Of a DNA stretch of 39,484 nucleotides, positions 13,768 through 22,067 are shown one piece after another. A program made the position numbers and the translations under genes. Under the pieces are notes generated by a model. The model made no database searches. It had not been told where the DNA came from and saw only the letters and a program-made list of their open reading frames with translations. The DNA is from a virus: positions 1 through 39,484 of IMG/VR virus record IMGVR_UViG_3300046028_010566, one strand, 5' to 3'. Position 1 is the first letter of the stretch; each line of letters starts with the position of its first letter.

Positions 13768-13769
13768 AA

Positions 13770-13925
13770 TTAAAATAATTTAAGGAAGTTTGGATTTATC
13801 TTCTTCTCTTTTAATAGTTGCATTTTTTCATCGTTTTTCAACATTTGAGTGGCTAATCTTTCTAGGTGTTGAGCTTTTTGACCCTCATAGTCTTTAACTA
13901 GTTTATTGTGCTTCTTGTTTTTCAT
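13770..13925 (-). CDS. Small basic helical protein
   Basis: 51 residues, MKNKKHNKLVKDYEGQKAQH, then LERLATQMLKNDEKMQLLKE and a hydrophobic end (PNFLKLF). It reads as a single charged helix. It fits exactly between its neighbours in the same operon. The function is unknown. Confidence 0.55.
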   Translation of the reverse strand: MKNKKHNKLVKDYEGQKAQHLERLATQMLKNDEKMQLLKEKKINPNFLKLF

Positions 13926-13939
13926 CAATTATAAATATT

Positions 13940-14590
13940 CTACAATCTTGAAATAAATTCAGAGCCGTCATTTTCAGGTGTAGGTGGTTGATATAATCCT
14001 AATTTTTCTAATTGTTGTTTTTGAAAGTCATCTAATTCAAATTCAATTGCGTCAGTAGTTCCATTTGTTGGTGTATGTGTTTCTAACTGATGTAAGTCTT
14101 GTTTATTAAATATATCGCCGTGATTTAAGAAAAAGCAATTATAACATAAAAATCTAATGTTACCTAAGTTATAATGAGCTGGGTTGTTATCCTTAAAATT
14201 TAATATTATGGGCACCTTATAGTCACTAACTCGTCGTTCACTAAATCCACATATAGCACATTCCTCTTTTAAGAAATTCTCCTCAATCATCCTCTTCTTG
14301 ATTTCCTCAGGTTTAAAATGAGTGTGGGATATTCTTCCCTCAATGATGTCTATTGTTTTAAACTTACTATTTTTCTTTGGATTTTTCCCCCATTTAGCAA
14401 TACCTAATCCTTTAGGATTTAAATGTATATCAAATAATGTTCTACCACCTTCAAATTCATTATATCGTTTAGCCCACATTTTATAATGACTATAAGAGCA
14501 ATTCATAAATCTAGCAGCTGCCCTGTTAGACTTAGTGTTATGCATAGCTAACAGTATTTGCTCCTTAGTAAGTGGTTTAGGTTTAGGCAT
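13940..14590 (-). CDS. HNH-like zinc protein lacking the usual histidines
   Basis: 216 residues. The N-terminal part (LTKEQILLAMHNTKSNRAAA, FMNCSYSHYKMWAKRY) fits a helix-turn-helix. Then CAICGFSERRVSDYKVPIIL...NFKDNNPAHYNLGNIRFLCYNC has the spacing of an HNH motif with its two CxxC pairs. The His expected before KDNN is Phe, and the residue after the second CxxC is Phe not His. It is therefore probably a DNA-binding protein derived from a homing-type nuclease rather than an active enzyme. The acidic C-terminus (IEFELDDF) is unusual. Confidence 0.6.
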   Translation of the reverse strand: MPKPKPLTKEQILLAMHNTKSNRAAARFMNCSYSHYKMWAKRYNEFEGGRTLFDIHLNPKGLGIAKWGKNPKKNSKFKTIDIIEGRISHTHFKPEEIKKRMIEENFLKEECAICGFSERRVSDYKVPIILNFKDNNPAHYNLGNIRFLCYNCFFLNHGDIFNKQDLHQLETHTPTNGTTDAIEFELDDFQKQQLEKLGLYQPPTPENDGSEFISRL

Positions 14591-14591
14591 A

Positions 14592-14894
14592 CTATGCTAA
14601 TTCAGTTGGATCTACTTCGTCATTTTCTACTTCTTCTTCTTCTTCAAATTCGTCTGGATGAGTAATTTCATCTACTCGTTTACCATTTTTTAAACGTTCT
14701 ATTTCTTGAAATTTAACATATTCATCATGATCCATGATTATTGTTTCATTGTAAGTATGATCACCTGTTCCTTTTGTAACTGTAATTCCTGCTTTTTGTT
14801 TTGTGTTAGAACAAGCAACACATCTAGTAGCGCTTGGTAAAATCTCTAATCGTTTTGGGTGAATTTCTTCACCACATATGATACATTTTTTCAT
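14592..14894 (-). CDS. DksA/TraR-type zinc-finger protein
   Basis: 100 residues from the ATG at 14894, which has the shared AAAAGTTATG leader. A longer ORF would need a TTG start inside the upstream gene. MKKCIICGEEIHPKRLEILP...SATRCVACS is a four-cysteine finger as in DksA/TraR, where the P-x-A-x-x-C segment is typical. The C-terminus is very acidic (FEEEEEVENDEVDPTELA). DksA-like proteins bind RNA polymerase in its secondary channel, so a role in redirecting host transcription is plausible. Confidence 0.65.
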   Translation of the reverse strand: MKKCIICGEEIHPKRLEILPSATRCVACSNTKQKAGITVTKGTGDHTYNETIIMDHDEYVKFQEIERLKNGKRVDEITHPDEFEEEEEVENDEVDPTELA

Positions 14895-14899
14895 AACTT

Positions 14900-15298
14900 T
14901 TATTTGTTTTTTTCTTCTTCTAATTTTTTTAAAAAATCCCAAAGTTCTTGGGGTGTACTTAAAATAATATTTTGTGGTTCTTTATCATTATTTTGTACTG
15001 CTAATGATTGCATGTTTCCATCCATATCTACTCTTCCAAATATATACCATAATATAATTTCAGATTTCCATGGACCATACTTTAATAAGATTAAATTCTC
15101 CATAATACGAAAATATTCTTCTTCATATTCTAAAAAACTAATTTTAAACATATCGTATAGTTTATTTGATCTATCCCAACATTTATATATTATTTCTATA
15201 GTTTCGACAAATAATTCCTCTTCAGAAATGGTTACTTCTTTTTTGGAGCGTTTGTTTAATTTTAACTTTTTACCAAAGTTACTTAGATTTAGTTTCAT
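14900..15298 (-). CDS. Protein of unknown function
   Basis: 132 residues, basic start MKLNLSNFGKKLKLNKRSKK, then a long helical and aromatic region (IIYKCWDRSNKLYDMFKISF, LILLKYGPWKSEIILWYIFG). It overlaps the upstream 15279-15464 gene by 20 bases. I recall similar proteins in T4-like phages without function. It ends 5 bases before the DksA-like gene. Confidence 0.6.
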   Translation of the reverse strand: MKLNLSNFGKKLKLNKRSKKEVTISEEELFVETIEIIYKCWDRSNKLYDMFKISFLEYEEEYFRIMENLILLKYGPWKSEIILWYIFGRVDMDGNMQSLAVQNNDKEPQNIILSTPQELWDFLKKLEEEKNK

Positions 15299-15464
15299 AA
15301 GAATTTATTATTTCAAATAATGTTAAAAATAAATGTTCCTTCATTTGTTTTCGATTTGCAAAATGCGTTAATGCGCTTTCAAAGTCAAATGCTAGAATTT
15401 TGTCGATCGCTTCCTTGTTTGGGTCGTTTTTAGCGTAGTAGTAGTAAGGTTTGTATTCTGGCAT
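15279..15464 (-). CDS. Small protein of unknown function
   Basis: 61 residues, MPEYKPYYYYAKNDPNKEAI, then DKILAFDFESALTHFANRKQ. It is the first gene behind promoter 15481-15511. Its stop lies inside the next gene. No motif is recognised. Confidence 0.6.
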   Translation of the reverse strand: MPEYKPYYYYAKNDPNKEAIDKILAFDFESALTHFANRKQMKEHLFLTLFEIINSYETKSK

Positions 15465-15480
15465 GATTTTTAATTTTTGA

Positions 15481-15511
15481 TAAATATATGAAAGAGAGTT
15501 CTAGAATCCTA
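15481..15511 (-). promoter_or_regulatory. Bacteroidetes-type promoter
   Basis: TAGGATTCTA and TATATTTA (15488-15481), spacer 20. It starts the small-regulator operon running down to about 13.4 kb and follows the end of the sugar operon. Confidence 0.6.
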
Positions 15512-15513
15512 AT

Positions 15514-16272
15514 TTAAAGATATTTTGAGTTATCTAAAGGATTATGTTTTATATAAGAACCCCATTTGTACTTAGCGTATTCATGTCCATTCATTTCAGC
15601 TTGTCTTCTTTTTTCTCCATTTACAGATATAGAAGCAAAGTGATAAAGGTGACATTCGTATGTTCTAAGCATCTTCATTCCTGATAATTGGCATTTAAGA
15701 AAGAAATCCCAATCCGCAACCATTCCTTGCTCATAATTTTCATCCCAACCACCTACTTTTAAGTAATCTATTTTAGACATAAAAATGGGTAGTGTAGAAC
15801 CAGTTTCGTCTACTTTATATCCTGAGGTAACATGGTAATCAAACATCCAAAATTTCTCTAAATCAAATGTTTTAGGATCTCTTCCTAAATTCTCAATTAT
15901 AAATTGAGGAAACATACTAGGTGTAGGTTCTATTTGATTTGGAGATACTACTGAGTTTGGTTGATAAGATTCTAGTAATGATAGATCCCAGTTTCGTGGA
16001 AATACATTATCATCATTTACTATTAAAACTAAATCATACTTTGCATTATAAACGCCTAAATTAGTACCTCTACATAGTCCTACATTTTCTTTTAAATCCA
16101 GTATATCAATTGATTTAGCATATTTTTCGAGTACTTCTTTATTGATATCGTAAAAACCATCTACAACTACTATAATTTGGTTTTTTCTATCTTGCTGTCC
16201 TTCGATTGCTGATTTAAGACATAAGTCTAAGGCATCTGGGGATTTATAAGTGGGTATTATTACTGATATCAT
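15514..16272 (-). CDS. Family 2 glycosyltransferase
   Basis: 252 residues. MISVIIPTYKSPDALDLCLK, then IIVVVDGFYD, NVGLCRGTNLGV and VLIVNDDNVFP (the DXD-type metal site) mark a GT-A fold GT2 enzyme. Later, GGWDENYEQGMVADWDFFLK is the usual acceptor-side region. It would transfer a sugar from an activated nucleotide donor. It is the last gene of an eleven-gene operon, with an ATGA overlap to its neighbour. The acceptor (host surface glycan, virion protein or modified DNA) is unknown. Confidence 0.8.
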   Translation of the reverse strand: MISVIIPTYKSPDALDLCLKSAIEGQQDRKNQIIVVVDGFYDINKEVLEKYAKSIDILDLKENVGLCRGTNLGVYNAKYDLVLIVNDDNVFPRNWDLSLLESYQPNSVVSPNQIEPTPSMFPQFIIENLGRDPKTFDLEKFWMFDYHVTSGYKVDETGSTLPIFMSKIDYLKVGGWDENYEQGMVADWDFFLKCQLSGMKMLRTYECHLYHFASISVNGEKRRQAEMNGHEYAKYKWGSYIKHNPLDNSKYL

Positions 16273-16955
16273 ATTTTATTCCAATCCGTTAATGGTGACA
16301 AAAATGGTACTTCACAATGTGTTGAATAACCAGGTATAGAGGAAATTAAATTAGATCCTTGCTCCCATAAATTAATAAATTTAGTGTGATCATAACCATC
16401 GTGAGTGTGTTCGGGACTACAATATTTCATATGAATATCCCAATGTTTTTTAAAAGTACTCCATTTACCAGCATATGTGTTACAAGTTGATGGAGTAGTT
16501 CTCCAATGGATAGATGGGGTATGTAAAATTTTTGATTGTAATTGTTCATACATTGCTAAAAAATACTTATCAGGGTGATCATATAACGTAACATAATCTA
16601 CACTAAAATTATCAAAAGCCTCTTTTAATATTAATTCCCAGTTAGGAATGTGCATATAATCATCTTCAACTATATATATTATATCATCATTTTGTAAATT
16701 TGAATTTTTAATTGTTTCAAGACAAAATTTAAAACTAGCAGCGTCACTTCCACCTGTATATTCTATTATATTATCTTCATCATCAAATTTAAAATGGTGA
16801 TCCACTTTATTACCATCAAGTAATATTGTTAAATCAACATCCGCATTCTTTATTGAACGATAACACCTTTCATAAGAAAACCAATTAGGTCTCACTTCTT
16901 GTTTTCTTAGATTAGCTTTATTATAGTGTCTTAAATATACTTTTATTTTACTCAT
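16269..16955 (-). CDS. Putative GT-A glycosyltransferase
   Basis: 228 residues. It starts MSKIKVYLRHYNKANLRKQE. DVDLTILLDGNKV and the acidic site YIVEDDYMHIPNW are typical of a GT-A enzyme with a DXD-like EDD. The C-terminal part has conserved-looking aromatic and His residues (SIHWRTTPSTCNTYAGKWST). The family is uncertain. It overlaps both neighbours. Confidence 0.65.
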   Translation of the reverse strand: MSKIKVYLRHYNKANLRKQEVRPNWFSYERCYRSIKNADVDLTILLDGNKVDHHFKFDDEDNIIEYTGGSDAASFKFCLETIKNSNLQNDDIIYIVEDDYMHIPNWELILKEAFDNFSVDYVTLYDHPDKYFLAMYEQLQSKILHTPSIHWRTTPSTCNTYAGKWSTFKKHWDIHMKYCSPEHTHDGYDHTKFINLWEQGSNLISSIPGYSTHCEVPFLSPLTDWNKI

Positions 16956-17619
16956 GACATATCCATTTTGGGTTAATTAATGTTTTAATTGGTGATAAAT
17001 CTTTATCTAGTGGTTTTCTAGGATATAAATGTAATTGAGTATTTTCTAAATTCAAAGTCTCAATTACAAAAAATAAGGCTGTAGAAACAGTATGTATTTC
17101 TTCTGCTTGTTCCAAAACACCACACCAGTCTAATAATGTAAAACCACTAATATATTCTTGATAGACAATTTTTAAATTTGTTTGTAATTTAATATCTACT
17201 TTATAATTATACTCAGGTCCAGCGAAATTATTATTAATAAATATAAATTTATCCGTTGAAGATATATTTAGATGTTGTTTTAATTTATTTTCTTTTTCTT
17301 GATTTCTATTAAATGATAATGTCCTCCATAATTCAGGATCTACATTTAACATATTGTATTTAGCTTGCATACAATCTTCTGCTTGAGGAATGATTGAATG
17401 AGCATGTTGGAAAGGAACCTCAGTATAATTTGTATAATCTGTTATTTTATATTCTGATTGTTTTATGAATGTGAGATTATCTATTTTAATATATTCTTTT
17501 ATCCAATAATAATGATCTACTATAGGCCATATGGCTTCCTCAATATCTAAACGAGAAACTAATGGTTGAAGGAATAATATATCTCCAATACCAAAAGGTT
17601 GATTAATTATTACTTTCAT
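16948..17619 (-). CDS. GT9-like glycosyltransferase (heptosyltransferase-like)
   Basis: 223 residues from the ATG at 17619, which makes an ATGA overlap with the upstream gene; a TTG two codons earlier is less likely. The start KVIINQPFGIGDILFLQPLV is the N-terminal signature of ADP-heptose:LPS heptosyltransferase-like GT9 proteins. Later regions (EEIHTVSTALFFVIETLNLE) match the S-x-x-H/T-x-x donor region loosely. It is shorter than the usual 320-350 residues, so it may be a minimal or divergent form. Confidence 0.6.
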   Translation of the reverse strand: MKVIINQPFGIGDILFLQPLVSRLDIEEAIWPIVDHYYWIKEYIKIDNLTFIKQSEYKITDYTNYTEVPFQHAHSIIPQAEDCMQAKYNMLNVDPELWRTLSFNRNQEKENKLKQHLNISSTDKFIFINNNFAGPEYNYKVDIKLQTNLKIVYQEYISGFTLLDWCGVLEQAEEIHTVSTALFFVIETLNLENTQLHLYPRKPLDKDLSPIKTLINPKWICHE

Positions 17620-18368
17620 GAACAAATTTTTTCTAGGTAGGGTTTAACATCATCATTAAATTGATTAAAATCTAATTTAATAGGCATTGTACCTCCAGCT
17701 TGATGTAATACTTTTACTGTTTTATTATTTAGTTTTAATTTACCATTTTCAACATATATTTGTTTCCATGAGTCCCAATGGTTTGTCTCACCCCAAACAT
17801 TTGATAAACCGTAATATAAATCAGTACCAAAATCATCTATTATATGTGAATTATATTTTTCTGAGTGGAATAACATATTTAATGTATCATTTTCTCCAAA
17901 AGGTAGATGGTCTGATAATTCAAAATTTAGGTTAATCCAATCTTCATAAAATTCTTTATTAGATACAGCTACTAATCCAGCATTTATATATTTAGTATAA
18001 TGAACATCTTTACAACTTATTGGATTATCTTTCCCTGCTTTATGATAATCATTAGTATTTCTAACACCAATAACATCATACTTTGAAACATTTTCTAATA
18101 ATTCATCAATCCTATCAACTAACATAGAATCAGCATCCATATGAATAATTGTTTTATAATGATCAGTTAACATATAGGATACTATTGGGTGAATATTATT
18201 CCAATTAATTCTTGGATCCTCATCCATAATTTTATTTAAGGTTTCATCTCCAAATACTATTAAATCTAATTCAGGGTGGAAAAATTGGATGGATTTTACT
18301 AATTTATGAGCTCCAATACTATCATATAAATGATCGGAAACATGAGTGCAAATAACTATATCTTTCAT
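17616..18368 (-). CDS. GT8-like glycosyltransferase
   Basis: 250 residues. MKDIVICTHVSDHLYDSIGA, then TIIHMDADSMLVDRI with a DXD (DAD), TKYINAGLVAVSNKEFYEDW, and KVLHQAGGT near the C-terminus fit the GT8 (glycogenin/galactosyltransferase) arrangement. It would transfer a hexose with retention. It is co-operonic with the other sugar enzymes. Confidence 0.7.
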   Translation of the reverse strand: MKDIVICTHVSDHLYDSIGAHKLVKSIQFFHPELDLIVFGDETLNKIMDEDPRINWNNIHPIVSYMLTDHYKTIIHMDADSMLVDRIDELLENVSKYDVIGVRNTNDYHKAGKDNPISCKDVHYTKYINAGLVAVSNKEFYEDWINLNFELSDHLPFGENDTLNMLFHSEKYNSHIIDDFGTDLYYGLSNVWGETNHWDSWKQIYVENGKLKLNNKTVKVLHQAGGTMPIKLDFNQFNDDVKPYLEKICS

Positions 18369-18380
18369 ATGTAATAAAAT

Positions 18381-18977
18381 TTACGGTGTAATTAAAATAA
18401 AACCTTGTTCTGTATAATACTCAGTTATAGTCCTATCAGGAAAAAATTGGTATATAAAACTCTCATCTCCTAATTTATAGAGTAACCGATCTTCCCAATT
18501 ACCCCCCTCATATGGACCATCCTTATAAATTCTTAAATCATCTAATATAATAACATCATTGAAGTTTGATCTATATTTCATTATTAATTCAAGTTCATCT
18601 TTTAGAGGTATGGCTTGATTCTTATAAAAGTCAATTGATTCTTGATAGGTCATCTTTTTAAAATCAGCAAAAGGAAAATGTGCATCTAAGAAAAACAAAA
18701 CATTATCTTTATCTATTAACTCATTTTGTAATATTTTATTTAAAAAATCAAATGAATTGTTACAACTATAGGTAACTCTATCCATACATCCTAATCGATT
18801 AGAGGCTTGGATTAACATATCAGGGTCTATATCAACTGTATATATATTGTTTAATGAGTTGATATTTAGTGCTACTTGTAGACTATTACCCTCTCCTGTA
18901 CCTGTTTCTACATATGTTTCTATACTATAGAAATCACATAATTGTTTTAAATTAATTTTATTTAAAGGATTTCCCAT
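18381..18977 (-). CDS. SAM-dependent methyltransferase-like protein
   Basis: 198 residues. YVETGTGEGNSLQVALN (motif I), IYTVDIDPDML (motif II) and NVLFFLDAHFPFADF (motif IV region) fit a class I methyltransferase with the acidic residue after VD. The helical insertion KDELELIMKYRSNFNDVIIL precedes the last strands. The substrate is probably a sugar or glycan, judging from its neighbours. Confidence 0.65.
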   Translation of the reverse strand: MGNPLNKINLKQLCDFYSIETYVETGTGEGNSLQVALNINSLNNIYTVDIDPDMLIQASNRLGCMDRVTYSCNNSFDFLNKILQNELIDKDNVLFFLDAHFPFADFKKMTYQESIDFYKNQAIPLKDELELIMKYRSNFNDVIILDDLRIYKDGPYEGGNWEDRLLYKLGDESFIYQFFPDRTITEYYTEQGFILITP

Positions 18978-18980
18978 AAT

Positions 18981-19457
18981 TTATCGTTTTAAGTTTAAAT
19001 AACAAGGTTCAGTACAATTAAATACTTCATCTAATATTTGATTAATATTATCCATTTCAGGCCAGTATGATTTAATATTTTTAAAAGAATTTAACATCAC
19101 ATCTTCATCTTCCTCAGCCCAATGACTAAAACCATCATGAGAATAATCTTTATCTCTTCCGGATCCAATTAGTTTTATGTTAAGTTGTTCTTTATTAACA
19201 TAGTTTCTAATTAATTCAAATGGTCTATATATCAAAAATGGAGTAATAGAATATGCTATAGGTTTTTTTCCTTCATAAGCAGCTCCAACACATAATCCAA
19301 TCATTAGTTGTTCTGAAGCCCCACAGTTGATAAAATTATTAGGGTGGTTGGTTTTAATGCTATCAAACATACCATAACCCAAATCTGCTGTAATTAATAA
19401 AATAGAAGGATCTTGTTCTATTTTATTTTCTAAATATTTTGCGAATGTTCTTCTCAT
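18981..19457 (-). CDS. Transketolase-like C-terminal half (pyrimidine-binding domain)
   Basis: 158 residues. INCGASEQLMIGLCVGAAYE has the conserved Glu that contacts the TPP pyrimidine ring, and KPIAYSITPFLIYRPFELIR is typical of the transketolase Pyr domain. SRDKDYSHDGFSHWAEEDE holds the conserved His/Asp region. It would form an active TPP enzyme with the half encoded at 20145-20765. The third domain of full transketolases is absent, as in split two-subunit forms. It overlaps the FkbM gene by 4 bases. Confidence 0.8.
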   Translation of the reverse strand: MRRTFAKYLENKIEQDPSILLITADLGYGMFDSIKTNHPNNFINCGASEQLMIGLCVGAAYEGKKPIAYSITPFLIYRPFELIRNYVNKEQLNIKLIGSGRDKDYSHDGFSHWAEEDEDVMLNSFKNIKSYWPEMDNINQILDEVFNCTEPCYLNLKR

Positions 19458-20143
19458 TTTCTATAACAATATAATGAATCTTCATTTAAATTTTCAACTT
19501 CCCAACCTAAACTAGAGAATAATGTATTATATTTATCTCTATATTCTCTATAATGGATTCCATTAGTTGTATGGAACTCTATGAAAAATTTCTTAACATA
19601 TTCTCCTAAAGTTTTGATATTTTCTTCACTCAAAAATTTTATTTCAGAACCCTCAATATCTATCTTTAAAAAATCAATAACTTTTAAATCAAACATATCT
19701 ACTATATTTTTTAATGTATATGTTTGAACAATTACTTCCATTCCCCCTTTTCCACTCATTAGCGAATTTTCAGTTGTATCGTCTAATATGTAAAAACTAG
19801 TTAATTCATTTTTATCTGAAATGGCTCCTTGTACACATTCTATATTTTTAAAATCTTTTGTAAAATGTTTTAATATGTTAAAATGTGATGGTGTAGGTTC
19901 TACTGAAATTATTTTGTCAGCATAAGAGGATAAATGTATTGATACTAAACCTATATTTGCTCCTAAATCAACAATTACTTTATCATCTTCATTTACAAAT
20001 TTTTTATAGTAATCTGAATTTGTTTGGTTTAATATTGGTACGGTGCAACATCTTGGGTTATTAAAGTGGTTCTGAAGTACTTCAGATGATATATCTAAAT
20101 TTAGAACATCGTTGTTTATAAGTTTTAATTGTTTTGTTTCCAT
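19454..20143 (-). CDS. FkbM-family SAM-dependent methyltransferase
   Basis: 229 residues. VIVDLGANIGLVSIHLS (SAM motif I), IISVEPTPSHFNIL (motif II) and VIDFLKIDIEGSEIKFL are diagnostic of FkbM-type O-methyltransferases. The N-terminus (MNNHFNNPRCCT-like region) may bind the sugar acceptor. It lies between the two transketolase halves, whose operon it shares, and probably methylates a hydroxyl on the sugar they help to build. Confidence 0.8.
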   Translation of the reverse strand: METKQLKLINNDVLNLDISSEVLQNHFNNPRCCTVPILNQTNSDYYKKFVNEDDKVIVDLGANIGLVSIHLSSYADKIISVEPTPSHFNILKHFTKDFKNIECVQGAISDKNELTSFYILDDTTENSLMSGKGGMEVIVQTYTLKNIVDMFDLKVIDFLKIDIEGSEIKFLSEENIKTLGEYVKKFFIEFHTTNGIHYREYRDKYNTLFSSLGWEVENLNEDSLYCYRK

Positions 20144-20144
20144 A

Positions 20145-20765
20145 TTATTTAATTATAGTATTAAGGTTAGCTACTTCATAATGAGCGGCTAATGGGGTTT
20201 GAGTTTCAAAAATTTCATTAACATTAGTATAATGAATATTAATTTTTAGTAAAAATGATTTTAATCTTTGAGATAATTTTTCAACATTTACTGGTTTGTA
20301 AGCAGCCCAACCATTTATATTGGCATGTATTTCAATATTTGAAATATCATTTTCATCTATAAATCTTAACGCTTCCCAAATACTCCCTTCTGCACATTCT
20401 CCATCAGATATTAAACAATATACTTTAATTTTTGGATTAGCTAATGCTATTCCTGTTGCTATAGTAATACCTAATCCTAAACTACCTGTTGATACTTCAA
20501 TAAAATTTCCCAAATCACGTTCAGGATGAATTCCATGAGTTTCTAATAAATATTCAGCATCAACCCCATGAAAATGTTCTAATACGACATATAAAGCTAA
20601 TCCAGCATGTCCACTTGATAATATAAATTTATCTTCAGATTTTTTATTATTATATATTTCATAAATTATAGGTAGAGCTGTAAAGCAACTTCCCAAATGA
20701 GATAATTTATGTTTGATACTTATTTCAAGTATTCTTTTATTTAATTTATCTATATTTTTTTTCAT
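20145..20765 (-). CDS. Transketolase-like N-terminal half (TPP pyrophosphate-binding domain)
   Basis: 206 residues. HKLSHLGSCFTALPIIYEIY resembles transketolase, with KFILSSGHAGLALYVVL and ISDGECAEGSIWEALRF...IHANINGW: the GDG-to-NN metal/TPP motif appears here as SDG and NIN. STGSLGLGITIATGIALA is the usual glycine-rich loop. It needs the C-terminal half at 18981-19457 for activity. It overlaps the epimerase gene by 20 bases. Confidence 0.8.
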   Translation of the reverse strand: MKKNIDKLNKRILEISIKHKLSHLGSCFTALPIIYEIYNNKKSEDKFILSSGHAGLALYVVLEHFHGVDAEYLLETHGIHPERDLGNFIEVSTGSLGLGITIATGIALANPKIKVYCLISDGECAEGSIWEALRFIDENDISNIEIHANINGWAAYKPVNVEKLSQRLKSFLLKINIHYTNVNEIFETQTPLAAHYEVANLNTIIK

Positions 20766-21579
20766 AAATTTCTTTTAAACCAGTTTCTAAGTTATATTTT
20801 GGATTGAATTTATATTTTGATTTAGCATAAGTTATATCAGCTACCCAATTTAAACCATCGTATTTATTAAATATATTATCTATTTTTTCATATTTCAAAT
20901 TTAAATTAAATATTTTTTTTATAATATGAAAAACTTCTAAATTTGAATATTGAACTCCACCCCCAAAATGAACTATATCTCCCAACATAATTTCTTTTTC
21001 GGAATAAAGTACTGAAAATATACCATCAATAAAATCATCTATATGGATAAAATCATGTACCCCTAAACTTATTTTAGATATATTATTATTTTTAAAATTT
21101 CTAAATAAAGTAGGTATTAATCTATTACTAGGTTCATTTATTCCATATACACTAAATGGTCTAACTATAGCTATAGGTTTATTATATTCTCTAGCAAATC
21201 CTTGACATAATAATGAGCTGGCTCCTTTTGTCCCCTCATACATTGTTCTAGGTTTTAATGATTCTTTTTCAGACATAGGTATATTAGTTTCCCCATATTC
21301 AGAAGATGATCCTAAACTAACAAAAGCTTTATAATTAATATCCTTTGTAACATTTAAAAGCCAATTAGTCATTAATATGTTTGATTCAAATGTTTTTGAA
21401 GGATCTTTAATTTCAGCTGCACAATGAATTATATAATCTGGGTTGAAATTTTTGATATGATTAGATAATTCTAAAGAAGTTTGCCAATTTCTTCCTATTA
21501 GAAGTATGGTCTCACCAGATAATCTTTCTATTAAAGATTTCCCAATAAATCCAGTACCTCCAGTTATTAAATATTTCAT
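20746..21579 (-). CDS. NAD-dependent epimerase/dehydratase (extended SDR)
   Basis: 277 residues. MKYLITGGTGFIGKSLIERL carries the GxxGxxG NAD site. Later SLGSSSEYGETNIP with catalytic-type Ser, MYEGTKGAS with the YxxxK pair, and IVRPFSVYGINEP with the R-P-x-x-V-Y-G signature. It acts on a nucleotide sugar, as epimerase, dehydratase or reductase; the sequence does not say which. Its neighbours suggest a dedicated unusual sugar. Confidence 0.85.
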   Translation of the reverse strand: MKYLITGGTGFIGKSLIERLSGETILLIGRNWQTSLELSNHIKNFNPDYIIHCAAEIKDPSKTFESNILMTNWLLNVTKDINYKAFVSLGSSSEYGETNIPMSEKESLKPRTMYEGTKGASSLLCQGFAREYNKPIAIVRPFSVYGINEPSNRLIPTLFRNFKNNNISKISLGVHDFIHIDDFIDGIFSVLYSEKEIMLGDIVHFGGGVQYSNLEVFHIIKKIFNLNLKYEKIDNIFNKYDGLNWVADITYAKSKYKFNPKYNLETGLKEIYEKKYR

Positions 21580-22067
21580 TTTTTCTCTCCCATTACCATA
21601 AATGCATTATTTAGATCTACTCCTGATTTGAAAATATTAATATATCCTCTGTCTTCCATGTAATCAGCAATTATTTCAGATGTAAAAATATTTAAGTGTT
21701 TTCTATTATTCCAAGGTCTCCAATATGCTTGTGAGTAATCTGGGAGGTAGAGAAATAATGTACCTCCTTTTTTAAGTTTGGAAGTCCAATAATCTAATAC
21801 TTCCACCCAATCATATACATGTTCTAAACAATGTGAACTAAATATATAGTCTAACTTTTCATATGGAAAATCTAATGCTGTATATCCATTAAGATCAGGG
21901 TCAACTGTTTGAGCTCCGGGGAATGCCCAGTCTTCTTTCATACAACCTACATCAACACCAAATCCTTTACATACATGTTTAGCAAATGGGATTGCAAATT
22001 GAGCAGCATATCCTTCTTCTTGGAATTTAGGATACACATTTGATTTATATTCTATTGTTTTTATCAT
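21576..22067 (-). CDS. SAM-dependent methyltransferase (type 11-like)
   Basis: 163 residues. GFGVDVGCMKEDWAFPGAQT is motif I, YIFSSHCLEHVYDWVEVLDY the motif with the conserved H-x-L-E-H, and KKGGTLFLYLPDYSQAYWRP the region after. The fold is compact. The substrate is unknown. It overlaps both neighbours by 4 bases. Confidence 0.75.
   Translation of the reverse strand: MIKTIEYKSNVYPKFQEEGYAAQFAIPFAKHVCKGFGVDVGCMKEDWAFPGAQTVDPDLNGYTALDFPYEKLDYIFSSHCLEHVYDWVEVLDYWTSKLKKGGTLFLYLPDYSQAYWRPWNNRKHLNIFTSEIIADYMEDRGYINIFKSGVDLNNAFMVMGEKK

Noticed and set aside
14859-15320. Plus-strand ORF of 153 codons
   Set aside because: It is Phe/Ser-rich reverse-frame translation of two minus-strand genes that have good leaders and fit the operon.
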